From assembly GCA_964592425.1 (NCBI GenBank), contig CAZQCG010000011.1, positions 1 through 64,000 on the forward strand: 64,000 bases of DNA, written 5' to 3'. Positions 60,264 to 64,000 of the stretch are shown one piece after another. Under the pieces are notes generated by a model, which did no database searches, was not told where the DNA came from, and saw nothing but the letters and a program-made list of their open reading frames with translations. Every line of letters begins with the position of its first letter. Positions within the stretch are counted from its first letter, which is position 1. The position numbers were made by a program, and so were the translations under genes. The stretch comes from Viridilinea sp964592425. GTDB lineage: Bacteria; Chloroflexota; Chloroflexia; Chloroflexales; Chloroflexaceae.

Positions 60264-63200
60264 TCAGGCCGCCCGGGCTGGCTTGAGCTCCTCGGTTCCC
60301 TCAACTGCGTTCTCAATCCGGGCCACAGTGTCACGCGGCAGCACGAGCTTAAATAAACCTCGGTAGGACTCCCAGCGCGCCAGCAACTCCGCACCACGGG
60401 CACTGCCGGTCAACTCAACGTGACGCTTGAGCATACCCTGGATAATGGCCTCGTCACGAGCGCTAAGCAGACAAATCTCGATCAGCTGCGGGTTGTAGCG
60501 CTGCGCAAAGTTGTCCCCCTCGTCAAACACATAGGCGGTGCCGCCAGTCATACCGGCACCAAAGTTGCGCCCGGTCGCCCCCAGGATCAGTACCGTGCCG
60601 CCGGTCATATATTCACAGCCATGGTCGCCTACGCCCTCAACCACCGCCGTGGCCCCTGAGTTACGTACCGCAAAGCGTTCACCCACCCGCCCCGAGGCAT
60701 AGAGCTCGCCACCGGTCGCCCCGTAGAGCAGCGTATTACCGGCAATCACATTCTCGTAGGCGGTAAAGCGCGCCTGGGCAGGCGGCGTGATCACAATCAT
60801 ACCGCCAGCCATGCCCTTACCAACATAGTCGTTGGCTTCACCAACCAGCAGTAGATCCATCCCCGGCGCATTAAAGGCGCCAAAGCTCTGACCGGCACTC
60901 CCATTGAAGCTGATTGTGATCGTGCCAGTGGGTAAGCCCTTACCGCCGTAGAGTTGGCCGATCGAGCCAGCCAGCCGTGCACCCACCGAGCGATCACGAT
61001 TGCGGATCTGGTAGCTCAGGCTCAAGGGGCCACGGGCAGCCAGCGCCGTGCGTGTATCCTGGATGATCCGCTCGTTGAGACTCGCCTCGGCAGGCAGCAG
61101 GTTGTCGCCCCCGGCGTGGCGCAGCTCGGCACCTGGCGTAAGATGTGCCGTGCCGATCACCGGGCTCAGATCGAGCATATCGGCACCCGGCATACCTGTC
61201 TGCCGCTGGTGCAACAGATCACTCCGCCCGATCGCCTCATCAAGCGAGCGCAGCCCCAGTCCAGCCAGGATCTCGCGCACCTCCTGGGCCATGTAGCGGA
61301 AGAAGGCCATCACCATCTCAGGCTTGCCAATAAACTTGGCCCGCAGGTCGAGCCGCTGGGTGGCGATACCGACCGGACAGGTGTTGTTGTGGCAAGCGCG
61401 GGCCATAATACAACCTTCGGCCACCAGCGCCGCCGTACCGAACGAGTATTCGTCGGCACCAAGCAGTGCCGCAATCACCACGTCCCGTCCGGTCTTCATC
61501 CCACCGTCAGCGCGCACGCGCACCCGCCCACGCAGCCCATTCAATACCAGGGTCTGCTGCGTCTCAGCCAGGCCCAACTCCCAGGGAATGCCGACATTCT
61601 TGATGCTACTGAGCGGCGCGGCCCCGGTACCACCGGCATGCCCGCTGATCAGGATCACATCGGCGTAGCCCTTCGCGACTCCTGCCGCAACCGTCCCCAC
61701 CCCGGCCGTCGCCACCAGTTTGACACTGACGCGGGCCGTCGCATTCACCTGCTTCAGGTCGTAGATTAACTGGGCCAGGTCCTCAATGCTATAGATGTCA
61801 TGATGCGGCGGTGGGCTGATCAGCGCCACCCCCGGCACGGTGTGGCGGATGCGAGCAATCTCCTCGTTGACCTTGTGACCAGGCAACTGGCCACCTTCAC
61901 CAGGCTTGGCCCCCTGGGCCATCTTGATCTGCAACTCGACCGCACTGGCCAGGTAAGCCGGTGTTACGCCGAAACGCCCCGAAGCCACCTGCTTGATCTT
62001 GCTGTTGCGCTCGTCCTTGTAACGCTCGTGTGCCTCGCCACCCTCACCGCTGTTGCCCATACCGCCCAGGCGGTTCATCGCAACCGAAAGGGTCTCGTGC
62101 GACTCGATGCTGGTCGAGCCGTGGCTCATGGCCGCCGTGCTAAAACGGCGCACAATCGCCTCGATCGGCTCAACCTCGTCTAGCGGCACCGACGGGCCAG
62201 CCGGGCGTAGGTCAAGCAGATCACGCGGCTCCGTCGGCGTCCGCCCGTTGACCAGGTCGGCATAAGTGCGATAGATTGCATAACCCTCGCTACTCAACCC
62301 GGGACCCTCACTGTCGCCGTTGAGCGCATAGGGACTCTGCACCGCCCGGTGCAGGGCATGGATGACGGCCGGGCTGAAGGCATGGTACTCGCCATCCTTC
62401 TTGAACTTGTAGAAACCCGGGTGCGGCAGCGTTGACGACGACAAGGCCCTGGCCGAGTCCGCAAAGGCCCGTGCGTGCCGGGCGCGCACATCCAGCTCGA
62501 TGCGCTCCAGGCCAATCCCTCCAATCCGCGAGGGTGTACCAGTAAAACAGACATCGACCAGATCCGCCGCCAGACCCACCGCCTCAAAAATTTGCGCCCC
62601 ACAATAGCTATCCAGCGTCGAGATACCCATCTTCGACATCACCTTGAGCAGTCCCTTTTCAAGTGCCTGCACAAAATGATGCACCGCCTCTTCAGCCAGA
62701 GTCAGTGAGCGTGGGTCAGAGGCAACCTTCTCGACCACCGCCGGGCTCCGACTGGACTTCTGTTTGACGGCCTCGCGCTCAATCGCCAGGGTGCGCACAC
62801 TGGCCAGAGCCAGGTAGGGATTGATCGCCTCGGCACCGTAGCCGACCAGACAGGCCAGGTGATGCACCTCGCGCAACTCGCCCGTCTCGGCCAGCAGCGA
62901 GCAGAAGGTGCGCAGGCCAGCACGGATCAGGTGATGATGCACCGTACTGACAGCCAGCAGGATCGGAATGGCTGCATGCGCGGCGTCAAGCCCTTTGTCA
63001 CTGATCACCAGGATCGCCGCCCCACCACGTACCGCCGCCTCAGCCGCTGCCCGCAACTGATCGAGCGCCTCGGCCAGAGAGTGCCCAGCAGGCAAGCGTG
63101 CGTCAACCGTTGCCACTGGCAGATCAGGGTCATCATTCGCACGCAGGGCCGTAAGCTGCGCATCGCTAAGAATGGGCGACGTCAGCTGCAGCAGGTGGGC

Positions 63201-64000
63201 ATGGGCGGGCGTCTCAGCCAGGATATTGCGCCGCCGCCCAAGCGCCACACTCAGCGACATCACCAGATCCTCGCGGAGCGAGTCAATCGGCGGGTTCGTC
63301 ACCTCGGCAAAGCGCTGTTTGAAGTACTGGAAGAGCGGTCGGCCCAACTCAAGCTGTGAGAGCACTGCAGCTGGCGTATCATCGCCCATCGAGCCGACCG
63401 GCTCATGGCCAGTGCTGCTCATCGGCTTGAGCACCACACTCAACTCTTCGCTGGTGTAACCGAAGGCCACCTGCAAGGGCTGCAGGCTGAAGACAGCAGG
63501 TTGTGCTTCAACCCTGGCTGGTTTGAGACTCTTGAGATGCTGACCGATCCAGGCTTCGTAGGGTTGTAATGAGGCCAGATACGCCTTCACATCCTCGTCG
63601 GTGAAGAGTTCACCGGTGAGCGTATCAACTGCGAGCATCTGGCCGGGGCCGAGTTTGCCCTTATGGACTATCCGTGCCTGGTCGATCGCCACGGTACCTA
63701 CCTCAGATCCGGAGATAACCAGGCCATCTTCGGTGACTAGATAACGCGCCGGGCGCAGTCCGTTGCGATCAAGGGCCGTTCCGACAATCCGTCCATCGCT
63801 GAAGGCCAGAGCCGCCGGACCATCCCACGGCTCGACCAGACAGGCGTGATACTGGTAGAAGGCCCGCAACTCCGGGCGCAGATCAGCGATCTTTTCCCAG
63901 GCATCGGGCACCAACATCGCCAAAGCATGGCGGATATCGCGCCCGGCGATCACCAGCAACTCAAGAGCATTATCAAGCATCGTCGAGTCAGAGCCAGTCA
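60264..64000 (-). CDS. gltB: Glutamate synthase large subunit (partial, 5' end outside window)
   Basis: At least 1244 residues; the frame continues off the right edge (GSDSTMLDNALELL is internal), so the N-terminal catalytic Cys of the glutaminase domain is not seen. The visible part holds the end of the class II amidotransferase domain, the central domain, the FMN/2-oxoglutarate domain (ISGHAGGTGAAPLSSIKNVG, RADGGMKTGRDV), the 3Fe-4S ligands in CIMARACHNNTCPVG, and the C-terminal GXGXG helix domain (GSAGQSFGAF to MTGGTAYV). It makes two glutamates from glutamine and 2-oxoglutarate. gltD is not seen downstream. The C-terminus ends ELKPARAA. Confidence 0.95.
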   Translation of the reverse strand, partial: TGSDSTMLDNALELLVIAGRDIRHALAMLVPDAWEKIADLRPELRAFYQYHACLVEPWDGPAALAFSDGRIVGTALDRNGLRPARYLVTEDGLVISGSEVGTVAIDQARIVHKGKLGPGQMLAVDTLTGELFTDEDVKAYLASLQPYEAWIGQHLKSLKPARVEAQPAVFSLQPLQVAFGYTSEELSVVLKPMSSTGHEPVGSMGDDTPAAVLSQLELGRPLFQYFKQRFAEVTNPPIDSLREDLVMSLSVALGRRRNILAETPAHAHLLQLTSPILSDAQLTALRANDDPDLPVATVDARLPAGHSLAEALDQLRAAAEAAVRGGAAILVISDKGLDAAHAAIPILLAVSTVHHHLIRAGLRTFCSLLAETGELREVHHLACLVGYGAEAINPYLALASVRTLAIEREAVKQKSSRSPAVVEKVASDPRSLTLAEEAVHHFVQALEKGLLKVMSKMGISTLDSYCGAQIFEAVGLAADLVDVCFTGTPSRIGGIGLERIELDVRARHARAFADSARALSSSTLPHPGFYKFKKDGEYHAFSPAVIHALHRAVQSPYALNGDSEGPGLSSEGYAIYRTYADLVNGRTPTEPRDLLDLRPAGPSVPLDEVEPIEAIVRRFSTAAMSHGSTSIESHETLSVAMNRLGGMGNSGEGGEAHERYKDERNSKIKQVASGRFGVTPAYLASAVELQIKMAQGAKPGEGGQLPGHKVNEEIARIRHTVPGVALISPPPHHDIYSIEDLAQLIYDLKQVNATARVSVKLVATAGVGTVAAGVAKGYADVILISGHAGGTGAAPLSSIKNVGIPWELGLAETQQTLVLNGLRGRVRVRADGGMKTGRDVVIAALLGADEYSFGTAALVAEGCIMARACHNNTCPVGIATQRLDLRAKFIGKPEMVMAFFRYMAQEVREILAGLGLRSLDEAIGRSDLLHQRQTGMPGADMLDLSPVIGTAHLTPGAELRHAGGDNLLPAEASLNERIIQDTRTALAARGPLSLSYQIRNRDRSVGARLAGSIGQLYGGKGLPTGTITISFNGSAGQSFGAFNAPGMDLLLVGEANDYVGKGMAGGMIVITPPAQARFTAYENVIAGNTLLYGATGGELYASGRVGERFAVRNSGATAVVEGVGDHGCEYMTGGTVLILGATGRNFGAGMTGGTAYVFDEGDNFAQRYNPQLIEICLLSARDEAIIQGMLKRHVELTGSARGAELLARWESYRGLFKLVLPRDTVARIENAVEGTEELKPARAA

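Overview
The window is about 60% GC, dense bacterial chromosome with few gaps. The proteins point to the phylum Chloroflexota, probably class Chloroflexia (relatives of Chloroflexus and Oscillochloris). The reasons are a dcw cluster with a rhomboid gene inserted, several giant GT-C glycosyltransferases with extra beta-sandwich domains, an actinobacterial-type inositol-phosphate synthase, and many GTG starts. This placement is an inference from protein character, not from a marker-gene search. No phage, IS transposase gene, CRISPR array or rRNA was seen.

Layout. (1) 1-8.8 kb: a minus-strand block of three GT-C membrane glycosyltransferases and one GT4 enzyme. (2) 8.9-12.3 kb: a metallophosphoesterase, then gyrA behind a near-consensus promoter. 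(3) 12.3-14.8 kb: a minus-strand signalling group of a CheY-like regulator, a STAS protein and a TPR protein. (4) 15.1-21.1 kb: inositol-3-phosphate synthase, small TPR proteins, a haloacetate-dehalogenase-like hydrolase, XdhC, MoaC, and a pair of small unknown genes whose promoter carries two LexA-type GAAC-N4-GTTC boxes. (5) 21.3-40.3 kb: one continuous division and cell-wall cluster, mraZ-rsmH-ftsL-ftsI-murF-mraY-murD-rhomboid-ftsW-murG-cvpA-like-murC-murB-ddl-ftsQ-ftsA-ftsZ. It is headed by a strong promoter with three MraZ repeats, lacks murE, and has a 122-bp ftsW/murG overlap.

(6) 40.3-41.0 kb: a non-coding island with a perfect TTGACA-17-TATAAT promoter, a foldable segment that may be a small RNA, and a roughly 117-bp MITE-like inverted repeat. 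(7) 41.0-43.2 kb: ACT-domain malic enzyme and xanthine phosphoribosyltransferase, divergent. (8) 43.3-47.5 kb: a DUF4160/DUF2442 pair, then an overlapping operon of HDAC-like deacetylase, hisH, hisA and a coiled-coil protein. (9) 47.6-51.7 kb: tRNA-Pro with its own promoter and terminator, a PhoB/PhoR-type two-component pair and a DUF4838 protein. (10) 51.7-60 kb: a minus-strand surface-polysaccharide locus (PAP2-like protein, GT4, flippase-like protein, UDP-glucuronate epimerase, O-antigen ligase/polymerase with a G12 tract, UDP-glucuronate decarboxylase, polyprenyl glycosylphosphotransferase). (11) 60.3-64 kb: glutamate synthase large subunit, running off the right edge.

How the genes fit together: cell-envelope building dominates. 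The dcw cluster makes peptidoglycan precursors and the divisome. The polysaccharide locus would start chains with WbaP-type transfer, supply UDP-galacturonate and UDP-xylose type donors, and polymerise or ligate the product. The GT-C block would decorate polymers or proteins outside the membrane. MoaC and XdhC point to a molybdenum hydroxylase elsewhere. The strongest leads for new biology are the SOS-box gene pair at 19873-20586, the orphan promoter and RNA at 40376-40515, and the G12 tract in the O-antigen ligase gene.
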